Under the pieces are notes generated by a model that was not told where the DNA came from, made no database searches, and worked only from the letters and a program-made list of their open reading frames with translations. The translations under genes were made by a program, and so were the position numbers. From positions 1-64,000 of the forward strand of contig JBGSTG010000014.1 of NCBI GenBank assembly GCA_041736625.1: a stretch of DNA of 64,000 bases. The letters run 5' to 3'. This document shows, piece by piece, positions 42,689 to 50,599 of the stretch; within the stretch, counting starts at the first letter, position 1, and each line of letters begins with the position of its first letter. The DNA is from M3007 sp041736625 (lineage in GTDB: Bacteria > Bacteroidota > Bacteroidia > Chitinophagales > Saprospiraceae).

Positions 42689-43909
42689 TTAATGTTCTGT
42701 CCATTCAATTTTGGTGAGATCCACGCCGTCTTTGTACATTTCCCAGATGGGACTCAGTTCGCGCATGTGGTTGACGCCCTGGGTAATGGCTTCGATGGTG
42801 AAGTCAATGTCCGCTTCGGTGGTGAAACGGCCGAGGGAAAAGCGGAGGGAGGAGTGCGCCAGATCGTCGCCGAGACCCATGGCCACCAACACGTAGGAGG
42901 GTTCGAGGGAGGCTGAGGTGCAGGCCGATCCGGAGGACAGGGCGATGTTTTGGTTAAAAGTCATCATGAGTCCTTCGCCCTCCACATGTTTGAAAGAGAT
43001 GTTGGCCACATGCGGCATGCGGTGTTCGGCGTTGCCGTTCAACTTGGTTTCTTCCAGTTGGAGGAGGCCGTTTTCGAGTTTATCGCGCAGGCGGCTGAGG
43101 CGTTCGGCGTCCTGGTGCATTTCGGCTTTGGCGATTTCGGCTGCTTTCCCGAATCCGACGATGCCGGGCACGTTGAGCGTTCCGGAGCGCATGCCGCGCT
43201 CGTGGCCTCCGCCGTCCATCTGGGCGGTAACTTTCACGCGCGGGTTTTTGCGGCTTACGTACAGGGCGCCCACGCCTTTGGGACCGTACATTTTGTGGGC
43301 GGTAAACGACATGAGGTGTACGCCGGTCTCGCGCGCGTTGGTCGGGATTTTACCGACCGCCTGCGTGGCGTCGGAGTGAAACAGCACGCCGTGTTTTTCG
43401 CAGATCGTTGCGATTTCGCGCATGGGCTGGATGACGCCGGTTTCGTTGTTGGCCCACATCAGGGACACCACGATCGTGGTGGGTTTGATGGCGGCTTCCA
43501 GGTCGGCGAGGTTTACGCGACCATCTTCCTGCACCTTGAGCCAGGTGACTTCGGCGCCTTGCTTTTCGAGGTGCTTGCAGGTGTCGATGATGGCTTTGTG
43601 CTCGGTTTCGGCGGTGATGATGTGGTTGCCTTTTTTGGCGTACATCTCGAATACGCCTTTGAGGGCCAGGTTGTTGCTTTCGGTGGCGCCGGAGGTGAAG
43701 ATGATCTCTTTTTCATCTGCGCCGATCAGGGCAGCGATCTGTTCGCGGGCGTAATCAACCGCGTCTTCTGCCTCCCAGCCATACGGGTGGCTTCGGCTGG
43801 CGGCATTGCCGTGTTTTTCGAAGAAATAAGGCACCATTGCTTCCACCACGCGTGGGTCGCAAGGGGTGGTGGAATTATTGTCGAGGTAAATCATGTGGCG
43901 CTTTTCCAT
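42689..43909 (-). CDS. iscS: Cysteine desulfurase IscS
   Basis: A 406-residue PLP-dependent cysteine desulfurase that takes sulfur from cysteine for Fe-S assembly. The PLP lysine lies in SFTAHKMYGPKGVG, and the active cysteine in SSGSACTSASLEPSYVL. YLDNNSTTPCDPRV opens the protein. The start at 43909 (MEKRH) or 43894 (MIYLDN) is likely; an earlier ATG would run through the regulatory dyad at 43936. It is the first gene of the iscS-iscU-iscA operon, with no iscR in the window. Confidence 0.96.
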   Translation of the reverse strand: MEKRHMIYLDNNSTTPCDPRVVEAMVPYFFEKHGNAASRSHPYGWEAEDAVDYAREQIAALIGADEKEIIFTSGATESNNLALKGVFEMYAKKGNHIITAETEHKAIIDTCKHLEKQGAEVTWLKVQEDGRVNLADLEAAIKPTTIVVSLMWANNETGVIQPMREIATICEKHGVLFHSDATQAVGKIPTNARETGVHLMSFTAHKMYGPKGVGALYVSRKNPRVKVTAQMDGGGHERGMRSGTLNVPGIVGFGKAAEIAKAEMHQDAERLSRLRDKLENGLLQLEETKLNGNAEHRMPHVANISFKHVEGEGLMMTFNQNIALSSGSACTSASLEPSYVLVAMGLGDDLAHSSLRFSLGRFTTEADIDFTIEAITQGVNHMRELSPIWEMYKDGVDLTKIEWTEH

Positions 43910-43935
43910 ATCGTTGTATTGTTTGCCGTTTGTAT

Positions 43936-43950
43936 TTAGATTGAATCTAA
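43936..43950. promoter_or_regulatory. Dyad in the isc leader, possible metal-responsive operator
   Basis: TTAGATTGAATCTAA is a perfect 7-bp inverted repeat around one base. It lies between the minus-strand -7 box (43967) and the iscS start. It resembles DtxR/IdeR-family dyads (TTAGGTT...AACCTAA) in outline; regulation by iron is inferred. Confidence 0.45.
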
Positions 43951-43966
43951 GCGGGCAAAGAGTTTG

Positions 43967-43974
43967 CAAAGATA
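43967..43974 (-). promoter_or_regulatory. -7 element of the isc operon
   Basis: TATCTTTG on the minus strand, an exact TAnnTTTG match, about 57 bases before iscS ATG 43909. Confidence 0.6.
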
Positions 43975-44024
43975 ACATTGTCTCTAAAAAAAGGTTTTTA
44001 GGCTCGTTGAAAAAAAATGCAGTA

Positions 44025-44053
44025 TTGCAATGTCACCCTCCTCCTTACATTTG
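44025..44053 (+). promoter_or_regulatory. Promoter of the methylmalonyl-CoA mutase gene
   Basis: TTG at 44025-44027 and TACATTTG at 44046-44053 are 18 bases apart. Transcription would start at or within a few bases of ATG 44058, giving a leaderless or nearly leaderless mRNA. Confidence 0.55.
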
Positions 44054-44057
44054 CCTT

Positions 44058-45212
44058 ATGGACACAGGTGCTTTTTTCGATGCATTTCCGCCGGTTGGCA
44101 AAGCTGAATGGCTGGCTGCGGTGGAAAAAAGTTTGAAAGGAAAAACAACGCTCGACGCGCTCGTCTGGCAGGCGGAAGGCGGCCTGGCGGTGAGTCCGTG
44201 GGTGCACGCCGACGACTTCGCAGTGGCGCCGGCGCCCATGACGGAAGCACCGCTGGACTGGGAAATTTCCGAAACGGTTGTCGTAGAGGACGATCTGCCC
44301 GCCGCCCATGCGCTGGTGCACGACGCTTTGCGTTTTGGCGCGGAGGGGCTGGCGTTGTTGTTTGCGCCCGCCATTAACGTCGACCGCCTTGCCCGGGTAC
44401 TGGAGGGTGTGCACCTGGATTTTGTGGGGTTGCACCTGCATGATGCTTCTCCGGCGCCCCTGCCGGCTGCTGCAGCCCTGGACCTATTGGGCCGGGTCGC
44501 TGCCCAAAGCGGGCTGGAAACGCAACAGCTTCGGGGAACCGTGGCTTTCCTGCCTTATATGACATCGGGTATGGTGGACTGGCGATACGCCGCAGACCTG
44601 GTCGACATGGCGTCTGCCCGCTTCCCCGGCTTTCGGGTACTAGGTGCGCGTGGTAACGACCGGGATGAGGATGGGGTCGTGCAGGAGCTGGCTGACCTGC
44701 TGCGCATCGGCAACGATTACCTGACGCAGCTAAACGAACGCGGAATCTCGCCGGCACAAACCGCAGGGCAGATACACTTCACCCTGGCCATTGGCGACCG
44801 GTATTTCCTCGAAATGGCCAAACTCCGCGCTTTCCGCCAACTGTGGCTGAACGTGCAAAACGCCTGGGAGGCGCCGCTGCAGTACCCGTACATTTCGGTG
44901 GTTTTTAAGCCGAATACGTACACCGACGACCTGTACACCAATATGATACGCGCCACCACCATGGCGATGTCGGCCGTTCTGGGCGGCGCCGATCGCCTGA
45001 CGGTGTTGCCTTACGATTTCGGCCGCGAGAATCCGGCCGGGTACCCGCCGGCCTTCGGACGCCGCATCGCCCGAAACGTGCAGCACCTGCTGAAAATGGA
45101 AGGCCATCTGACGGAAGCCCTGGATCCGATGGCGGGTAGTTATTACCTGGAGCAACTGACAAATGCGATCGCCAAACAAGCCTGGGAACGGTTTAAGCAT
45201 CCGGAAGAATAA
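44058..45212 (+). CDS. mutA: Methylmalonyl-CoA mutase small subunit, C-terminally short
   Basis: A 384-residue member of the methylmalonyl-CoA mutase small (beta) subunit family, the non-catalytic partner of the B12-binding large subunit in interconversion of methylmalonyl-CoA and succinyl-CoA. The opening FPPVGKAEWLAAVEKSLKGK and the barrel phrases TYTDDLYTNMIRATTMAMSA and DPMAGSYYLEQLTNAIAKQAW match the family. The chain stops at AWERFKHPEE, where relatives usually continue for several dozen residues or more. The gene for the large subunit, usually next in line, is missing, and a dispersed repeat follows. The protein may be a natural short form, or truncated by rearrangement. Confidence 0.85.
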   Translation: MDTGAFFDAFPPVGKAEWLAAVEKSLKGKTTLDALVWQAEGGLAVSPWVHADDFAVAPAPMTEAPLDWEISETVVVEDDLPAAHALVHDALRFGAEGLALLFAPAINVDRLARVLEGVHLDFVGLHLHDASPAPLPAAAALDLLGRVAAQSGLETQQLRGTVAFLPYMTSGMVDWRYAADLVDMASARFPGFRVLGARGNDRDEDGVVQELADLLRIGNDYLTQLNERGISPAQTAGQIHFTLAIGDRYFLEMAKLRAFRQLWLNVQNAWEAPLQYPYISVVFKPNTYTDDLYTNMIRATTMAMSAVLGGADRLTVLPYDFGRENPAGYPPAFGRRIARNVQHLLKMEGHLTEALDPMAGSYYLEQLTNAIAKQAWERFKHPEE

Positions 45213-45239
45213 AAATTTGCTACAACGCTGGCTTAAGGC

Positions 45240-45470
45240 AATATTCCGCATTAGGGAGATCCTTCGCCCTACGGGCTCAGGATGACAAGTCGTAATTAAA
45301 AAAGGGGTGGGGAAAAGCTTGGTACCTCAAGCTTAAGGCAAAAAACAGGAGACAGAAATGAATATACCGTTATAGGATATTTGTCAAATTGGTATCCTCC
45401 CGGAGCGTAGCCATCGTGTAACCAAGAGCCCTTTTATTCCGCATTCCGCAATCCGCATTCCGCATTCGAA
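45240..45470. repeat. Dispersed composite repeat, copy B
   Basis: This stretch shares with copy A at 1-290 a core with gggctcaggatgacaagtcg and aaaaaaggggtggggaaa (inverted relative to A), and the right end gcccttttattccgcattcc in the same direction as in A. It lies between mutA and the DUF58 gene, reaching to the stop codon of the latter. It holds no convincing gene. Confidence 0.75.
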
Positions 45471-46334
45471 TCATCTGCTCTGAAAAAAACGCAAGAGGGC
45501 CAACGTATAGTCTTCCTGCACATGAATGCTCAGCCAGTCGGCGCCGGCCTGGCGGAAGCGGGTGGCCATGGATTGGCGCCATTCGTCGAACCGGCGGGTG
45601 TACCTGACCCGAAAGTCGGGATTGGTGGTGTCTATCAACTGGGTTGAGCCGGTTTCCGGATCGCGAATGGGCAGCAGGCCGACGTCGGGCAGGGTTCGTT
45701 CGGCCGTGTCCCAGGTATGCAGGCCTATGGTGTCGTGTCGGCGGGCGAGGGTCCGAAGGGGTTTTTCAAAATCCGGCGCCTGGAAGTCGGACAGAATAAA
45801 ACAGATACTTTTATTTTTCAGCGTGTTGTTGACAAATGAAAGGGCTGCCGTCAGGTCGGTGCTTTTGCCTGTCGGTTCGGCGTGCAGCAGTTCACGGAGC
45901 ACCCGCATAGCCTGGGTGCGGCCTTTTTTGGGCGGAATGTACAGTTGAATGTTGTCGGCAAACAGCAGCAACCCCACCTGGTCGTTGTTTCCGATGGCAG
46001 AAAAGGCAAGGATGGCGCACAGTTCGGCGAGTTGATCCCGCCGGATCTGGTTTCGGGTGCCGAAAAAGGAGGAGCTGCTGACGTCTACCAGGAGCATCAC
46101 CGTCAACTCGCGTTCTTCCTCATACAACTTGATGTGCGGCTCTCCGGTGCGCGCGGTCACGTTCCAGTCGATGGCCCGCACATCGTCGCCGGGCACGTAG
46201 GGGCGCACTTCGCTGAAGGACATGCCCCGTCCTTTGAACGCACTGTGGTAGCCACCGCTGAAAAGTCCCTGTGTGCGGCGTCTGGACTGCAGGGCGATCC
46301 GGCGAACGCGTTTGAGGAGGGTTAGGGTATCCAT
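45471..46334 (-). CDS. DUF58 domain protein
   Basis: A 287-residue cytoplasmic protein of the DUF58 family, with a VWA-like C-terminal half. The hallmark is YVPGDDVRAIDWNVTARTGEP with LYEEERELTVMLLVDVSSSS following. The start ATG at 46334 (MDTLTLLKRVRR) fits the family; the frame before it is not coding. DUF58 genes normally follow a MoxR AAA+ ATPase, which is not adjacent here (compare the VWA gene at 9045). The gene sits 53 bases after the dipeptidase on the same strand and ends at the dispersed repeat. Confidence 0.88.
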   Translation of the reverse strand: MDTLTLLKRVRRIALQSRRRTQGLFSGGYHSAFKGRGMSFSEVRPYVPGDDVRAIDWNVTARTGEPHIKLYEEERELTVMLLVDVSSSSFFGTRNQIRRDQLAELCAILAFSAIGNNDQVGLLLFADNIQLYIPPKKGRTQAMRVLRELLHAEPTGKSTDLTAALSFVNNTLKNKSICFILSDFQAPDFEKPLRTLARRHDTIGLHTWDTAERTLPDVGLLPIRDPETGSTQLIDTTNPDFRVRYTRRFDEWRQSMATRFRQAGADWLSIHVQEDYTLALLRFFQSR

Positions 46335-46387
46335 GGGCAAGTGTTTGGTGGTTGGAGGGCGCGTGCAGGGCCCATTCCAACGCTTTT

Positions 46388-47263
46388 TTATCGGTTGCAG
46401 GGCCATACCCATTCGGACAGCGGGTATGTTTTTTCGCGGTAGGAGAAATGCCACCATTCGGTTCGGATGCCCTGAAACCCGACGGCCTCCATCGCCAGCC
46501 GCAGTTTTTTTCGGTTGGCCAGCACAGGCGCCGGCAGGCGGTTGTTGTCGGTGTGGGCTTCAGGGCCAAAAAAGTCGTAGGGGGTGCCCATATCGAGTTC
46601 TTTGCCGGTTTTCAGGTCCACCAGGGTCAGGTCCACCGCTGCGCCACGCGAGTGCATGGACCCTTTGGCGGGCGGCGTCACGTAGTCGGGATTCGGCACC
46701 TTGTCCCACAATCGTTGTTGGTATGGTGCCGGGCGGTAGCAATCGAACATTTTCAGGCCAAGGCCCTCTTTTTCCAAAGTCGTTTGGGCCCGCGCGATGG
46801 CCCGGGCCGCCTCCGGCCTCAGGTAGCACCGGCCGCAGTCGTATATTTTGGATTTCGTGAAGTTGTCGGTGGTTGCGTAGCGGATGTCGATTCGTACGGT
46901 TGGGGCTATGGTAATCAATTCCGTGAACGCATCCTGCGGCCCGGCCACCCGACGTACCGGTTGCACGGGAGCGGGCGCTGCGGTTGCGTCGTCTTTTACG
47001 GTAGCGGGTTGTTCTTCTGCGACGTCGATACGTGGATTATCTTCCTTTTTTGTGTCCAGCTCGACTGGTTCATCGGATTGTATGCTAAACATGACCGTAT
47101 CGGCCACACTGTTCACCGGTTTATCCACTTTGGAAGGCGGGAAGGTACAGGTAGCTGATAACAAGGAAGCCATGAGCGCTGCCCATGCAAGGGCGCTCAC
47201 CAGATGTGCAGGTACGCTTGATGAATATGCTTGAACGTCGGATTTTTTTTGACCTTTCACCAT
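46388..47263 (-). CDS. D-Ala-D-Ala dipeptidase (VanX/DdpX family), lipoprotein-like
   Basis: A 291-residue zinc peptidase of family M15D that cleaves D-Ala-D-Ala. The metal motif is SMHSRGAAVD (H204, D211), with EWWHFSY providing E269 and H272, and an FDCYRPAPYQQ substrate-pocket stretch. The N-terminal hydrophobic stretch ending LLSATC looks like a lipoprotein signal, followed by a 60-residue linker rich in Pro, Ala and charged residues. Thus it is probably periplasmic and involved in peptidoglycan recycling, not vancomycin resistance; no vanHA genes are nearby. A -7-like box lies 4 bases before the ATG. Confidence 0.9.
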   Translation of the reverse strand: MVKGQKKSDVQAYSSSVPAHLVSALAWAALMASLLSATCTFPPSKVDKPVNSVADTVMFSIQSDEPVELDTKKEDNPRIDVAEEQPATVKDDATAAPAPVQPVRRVAGPQDAFTELITIAPTVRIDIRYATTDNFTKSKIYDCGRCYLRPEAARAIARAQTTLEKEGLGLKMFDCYRPAPYQQRLWDKVPNPDYVTPPAKGSMHSRGAAVDLTLVDLKTGKELDMGTPYDFFGPEAHTDNNRLPAPVLANRKKLRLAMEAVGFQGIRTEWWHFSYREKTYPLSEWVWPCNR

Positions 47264-47267
47264 GGCA

Positions 47268-47275
47268 TAAAGATA
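47268..47275 (-). promoter_or_regulatory. Candidate -7 element of the dipeptidase gene
   Basis: TATCTTTA, one mismatch from TAnnTTTG, immediately before the ATG, which would give a leaderless message. Confidence 0.35.
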
Positions 47276-47297
47276 AGATTTTCGTGCTGTTGGGTCT

Positions 47298-47365
47298 CCG
47301 GACTTTCGTCCGGGCCGTCCCCGGACTTTCGTCCGGGGTTATTCAAGTTTGACCGCTACGCGGTC
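47298..47365. repeat. Cluster of three short hairpins (REP-like)
   Basis: Two related palindromes, CCGGACTTTCGTCCGG (47298-47313) and CCCCGGACTTTCGTCCGGGG (47319-47338), are followed by GACCGCTACGCGGTC (47351-47365). They lie between divergent genes, so simple termination is not their obvious role. Confidence 0.8.
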
Positions 47366-47531
47366 GTTTGTTGGTGTTGAAGGTTAACGCTTGCATTGTG
47401 TTCACGCGTGTGCAAGATAAGAGGGGTAATGTAGAATGGATACTGATCATGGTTGGGGTGGGCGCATGATGTTGGTCAGCCGGCCCTGCTTCTGTGGGAT
47501 TTGTTTCCCGCTAAAAATCAATGTGGGGGCT

Positions 47532-47539
47532 TATCTTTG
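47532..47539 (+). promoter_or_regulatory. -7 element of the alpha/beta hydrolase gene
   Basis: TATCTTTG, an exact match to TAnnTTTG, 6 bases before ATG 47546, implying a leaderless or nearly leaderless transcript. Confidence 0.45.
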
Positions 47540-47545
47540 TGCTGC

Positions 47546-48292
47546 ATGCCCCTTCATCCGTACCTTCAAGACAAGTTGCTGTTTCGGCCTTCGCGATTGC
47601 CCGAAGGTTACCGCTTCCGGTTTGATGCGCCTTTTGAAGAGCACTTCATAGACACACCCGATCAGGTGCGGTTGAACGCGTTGTTCTTCCCTGCGCGCCG
47701 CCGGCAGAGCAAGGGGGTGGTGCTGTATTTTCACGGAAACCGGGGGCATTTGCAACGGTGGGGCGCCGAGCATGTGCGATTCAACGAGCAGGGGTACGAT
47801 TTTTTTGCGGCCGATTACCGCGGCTACGGCAAAAGTTCGGGCGTACCGTCGGCGAGTCACTTGTATACCGACGCGCTGTTGGTACTCGAACACTTGTTGC
47901 ACGGGTATGCACCACAGCAGATCGTGCTTTATGGTCGGTCGTTAGGCTCTGCCGCAGCAACGCGGCTGGCTGCGGAGGGGCATGCTCGGACGCTGGTACT
48001 GGAAACGCCGTTTGACAACATCCGGAACCTGTTCCGGTCTTACTTGCCCATTCGCCGGCTGCTCATCGAACCCGCTTTTGAGTTCCCCAACGACGAACAC
48101 CTGCGTCGCACCCAAATGCCGGTGCTCATCTTTCACGGTACCCGCGACCGTGTGGTACCCTACCACAGCGCGGCAAGACTGAAACCGCTCCTGAAACCGG
48201 GAGACCGGTTTGTGACCATAGAAGGAGGCGCACACCACAACCTGGGCGCCTTCCAGCATTTTCAGGAACAATTATCGGATTGGTTAAAATAA
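47546..48292 (+). CDS. Alpha/beta hydrolase
   Basis: A 248-residue serine hydrolase of the alpha/beta fold (BEM46/ABHD-type). The nucleophile elbow is GRSLGSAAA, the oxyanion region is VLYFHGNRGHLQRW, and the late catalytic Asp and His appear in IFHGTRDRVVPYH and GGAHHNLG. No signal peptide is seen, so it probably acts in the cytoplasm; substrate unknown. ATG 47546 is supported by the -7 box at 47532 and family length; the longer frame adds a non-matching N-terminus. Confidence 0.88.
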   Translation: MPLHPYLQDKLLFRPSRLPEGYRFRFDAPFEEHFIDTPDQVRLNALFFPARRRQSKGVVLYFHGNRGHLQRWGAEHVRFNEQGYDFFAADYRGYGKSSGVPSASHLYTDALLVLEHLLHGYAPQQIVLYGRSLGSAAATRLAAEGHARTLVLETPFDNIRNLFRSYLPIRRLLIEPAFEFPNDEHLRRTQMPVLIFHGTRDRVVPYHSAARLKPLLKPGDRFVTIEGGAHHNLGAFQHFQEQLSDWLK

Positions 48293-48294
48293 AA

Positions 48295-48326
48295 ACTCGT
48301 CCTACGAGTATAGTCGTAGGACGAGT
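48295..48326. terminator. Hairpin between the hydrolase gene and ligA
   Basis: ACTCGTCCTACGA pairs perfectly with TCGTAGGACGAGT around a GTATAG loop. It starts 3 bases after the hydrolase stop codon and ends 18 bases before ligA. No long T run follows, so rho-independent termination is plausible but not certain. Confidence 0.55.
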
Positions 48327-48343
48327 ATAAAATTCTGCCCCTC

Positions 48344-50479
48344 ATGTTTTCTCCCGACCAACAGCGAGACTTGTACGACCGCTCCAAACACTTGCTCTAT
48401 AACCCGGCCGCCGCCGACCCGGCCGAACGGGCGTATGATCTGCGCCGCGTTCTCCGTTACCACGAGTGGCGTTATTACGTGATAAACGACCCGGTGATCA
48501 GCGATTTCGAGTACGATCAACTCTACAAGCAACTCGAAGCGCTGGAGCTGGCCCATCCGGAAGTCGTGGAGCCCGACAGCCCCACCCAGCGGGTGTCGCC
48601 CGACCTGACGGAAGAGTCGGCTCCGGTGACCCACCTGACGCCCATGCTGTCGCTCGACAACTCTTACGACGCCGACGACCTGCGCGACTTCGACACGTCG
48701 GTGCGCAAGCTCTGCGCCTTGCCGCCCGAAGCACCGGTGGTCTACGCGGTAGAGCCCAAGTTCGACGGCGGCACCATCGCCCTGGTGTACAGCAACGACC
48801 TGCTGGAGCGGGCCGCTACCCGAGGCAACGGCGAGGCGGGCGACGAGATCACGCCCAACATGCGCACCCTGCGCACCATTCCGTTGCAGGCCGCGTTTTC
48901 CAGCCACGGCATCCAGCGGGCGGAGCTGCGCGGGGAGGCGCTCATTCGCAAGGACGTGTTCGAGCAGATCAACCGCAGGCGCCAGGAGCAGGGCGAGCCC
49001 CTGTTCGCCAACCCGCGCAATGCCGCCACCGGGGGCCTGCGCATGAAAGACCCGCGAGAGGCCGCCGAACGCGGACTCGAAGCCTTTGTCTATCAGCTTG
49101 GTTACGCCGTGGACAGCGCCGGAAACGACCAGCTGCCCCGCCTCAACAGCCACCACCAGGCCATAGACCTGCTCCAGTCCCTCGGGTTTAAAACACCCCT
49201 TAGCACACCCGTCAACGGCGACTTGCCGGAACGCCGACTCTGCCCCGGCATCGAGGAGGTAATCGCCTTCTGCCAGGCATGGCAGGACGCGCGCGACCGG
49301 TACCCATACGAGATCGACGGCATGGTGATCAAGGTGGATGACCGCGACCTGCAGGAGCGCTGCGGCTTCACCTCCCACCACCCGCGCTGGGCCATCGCGT
49401 TCAAATTCAAAGCCCGACAAGCCACCACCCGCGTGCGCGACGTGGAGTTCCAGGTGGGCAAAACCGGCGCCGTGACGCCCGTGGCCAAGCTCGAACCCGT
49501 TCCCCTGGCCGGCGTGACCGTGCAAAATGTGAGCCTGCACAACGAAGACTTCATCCGGAGCAAAGACATCCGCATCGGCGATCAGGTGCTGGTGGAGCGC
49601 GCGGGCGATGTGATTCCCTACATCGTCAAATCCCTGCCGGAGCTGCGCGACGGCACCGAGCGCGAAGTGATTTACCCCAAAAACTGCCCGGTTTGCAACA
49701 GTGTGCTCATAAAACCCGAGGGTGAAGCCATCTGGCGCTGCGAAAACGCCGCCTGCGAAGCCCAGGTGCTCCAACGCATGGTCTTTCATACCTCCAAACA
49801 CGCCATGGACATCGAGGGCATGGGCGAAAGCACCATCCAGCGATTCTATAAGCTGGGCTGGCTGACGTCCATCGCCGACATCTACCGCCTCGATTACGCA
49901 CAGATCGCCCAACTCGACGGGTTCGGCGAAAAATCGGCCGCCAACCTCCAGGCTGCCATTGAAAAGGCCAAAAAGAACCCCATCTACCGGCTCCTGCACA
50001 GCCTGAGCGTGCACCACCTGGGCCAGAAATCGTCCAGGCTGCTGGCGGCCGAGGTAGCGCACGTGCTCGACCTCAAAGACTGGCCCCTGGAGCGATACGA
50101 AGACATCAAGGAAGTTGGCCCGGTACTGGCGCGCAACGTGCACCACTTTTTTCAAAACGAGCACAACGTGACATTGCTGCAAACGATGGAGACCCTCGGC
50201 GTCAACCTCCGCCAAACCGAAGAGGACCGTAAACCGGCCTCCGCCGCTGAGGGGCCGCTACTGGGCAAATCCATCCTGTTTACCGGCACGCTCAGCCAAA
50301 TGACGCGGGAACAGGCCGAAGCCCGGGCCGCCGCTGCCGGCGCCCGACTGGCCAGCGGAGTGAGCAAAAACCTTGACATCCTGGTGGCCGGGGAAAAAGC
50401 GGGCTCGAAGCTGAAAAAGGCGCAGGAACTGGGGACGGTGGCGGTTTGGACGGAGGAAGAGTTTTTGGCGCGGGTGTGA
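48344..50479 (+). CDS. ligA: NAD-dependent DNA ligase
   Basis: A 711-residue NAD+-dependent ligase that seals nicks in replication and repair. Residues 1-320 hold the adenylation domain, with the AMP-accepting lysine K139 in KFDG and the N-terminal Ia region (YYVINDPVISDFEYDQLY). An OB-fold follows (GAVTPVAKLEPV). The zinc finger is CPVC with CENAAC, and helix-hairpin-helix repeats (GFGEKSAANL) and a C-terminal BRCT domain (GKSILFTGTLSQMTREQAEA) complete the family order. The length is slightly above the usual 670. Confidence 0.97.
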   Translation: MFSPDQQRDLYDRSKHLLYNPAAADPAERAYDLRRVLRYHEWRYYVINDPVISDFEYDQLYKQLEALELAHPEVVEPDSPTQRVSPDLTEESAPVTHLTPMLSLDNSYDADDLRDFDTSVRKLCALPPEAPVVYAVEPKFDGGTIALVYSNDLLERAATRGNGEAGDEITPNMRTLRTIPLQAAFSSHGIQRAELRGEALIRKDVFEQINRRRQEQGEPLFANPRNAATGGLRMKDPREAAERGLEAFVYQLGYAVDSAGNDQLPRLNSHHQAIDLLQSLGFKTPLSTPVNGDLPERRLCPGIEEVIAFCQAWQDARDRYPYEIDGMVIKVDDRDLQERCGFTSHHPRWAIAFKFKARQATTRVRDVEFQVGKTGAVTPVAKLEPVPLAGVTVQNVSLHNEDFIRSKDIRIGDQVLVERAGDVIPYIVKSLPELRDGTEREVIYPKNCPVCNSVLIKPEGEAIWRCENAACEAQVLQRMVFHTSKHAMDIEGMGESTIQRFYKLGWLTSIADIYRLDYAQIAQLDGFGEKSAANLQAAIEKAKKNPIYRLLHSLSVHHLGQKSSRLLAAEVAHVLDLKDWPLERYEDIKEVGPVLARNVHHFFQNEHNVTLLQTMETLGVNLRQTEEDRKPASAAEGPLLGKSILFTGTLSQMTREQAEARAAAAGARLASGVSKNLDILVAGEKAGSKLKKAQELGTVAVWTEEEFLARV

Positions 50480-50550
50480 TTTCGGCGTCATTTGTTAAAA
50501 AAACAACTTGGCCAGTGGCTTACCAATTCGGTACACCTGGAGCGCATCTT

Positions 50551-50582
50551 TTTGCCGGTAAATTGCATCATTATTACATTAG
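50551..50582 (+). promoter_or_regulatory. Promoter of the 50600 gene
   Basis: TTTG at 50551-50554 and TACATTAG at 50575-50582 (one mismatch) are 20 bases apart, with ATG 50600 17 bases downstream. Confidence 0.4.
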
Positions 50583-50599
50583 TCATCTAATTCCCGAAT

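Noticed and set aside
46388..47263. Vancomycin-resistance interpretation of the VanX-like dipeptidase
   Set aside because: No vanH, vanA or regulator genes are nearby, and Gram-negative bacteria carry such dipeptidases for peptidoglycan recycling.
48302..50215. A 637-codon open frame on the minus strand opposite ligA
   Set aside because: It is the antisense of a complete DNA ligase and shows no domain of its own.
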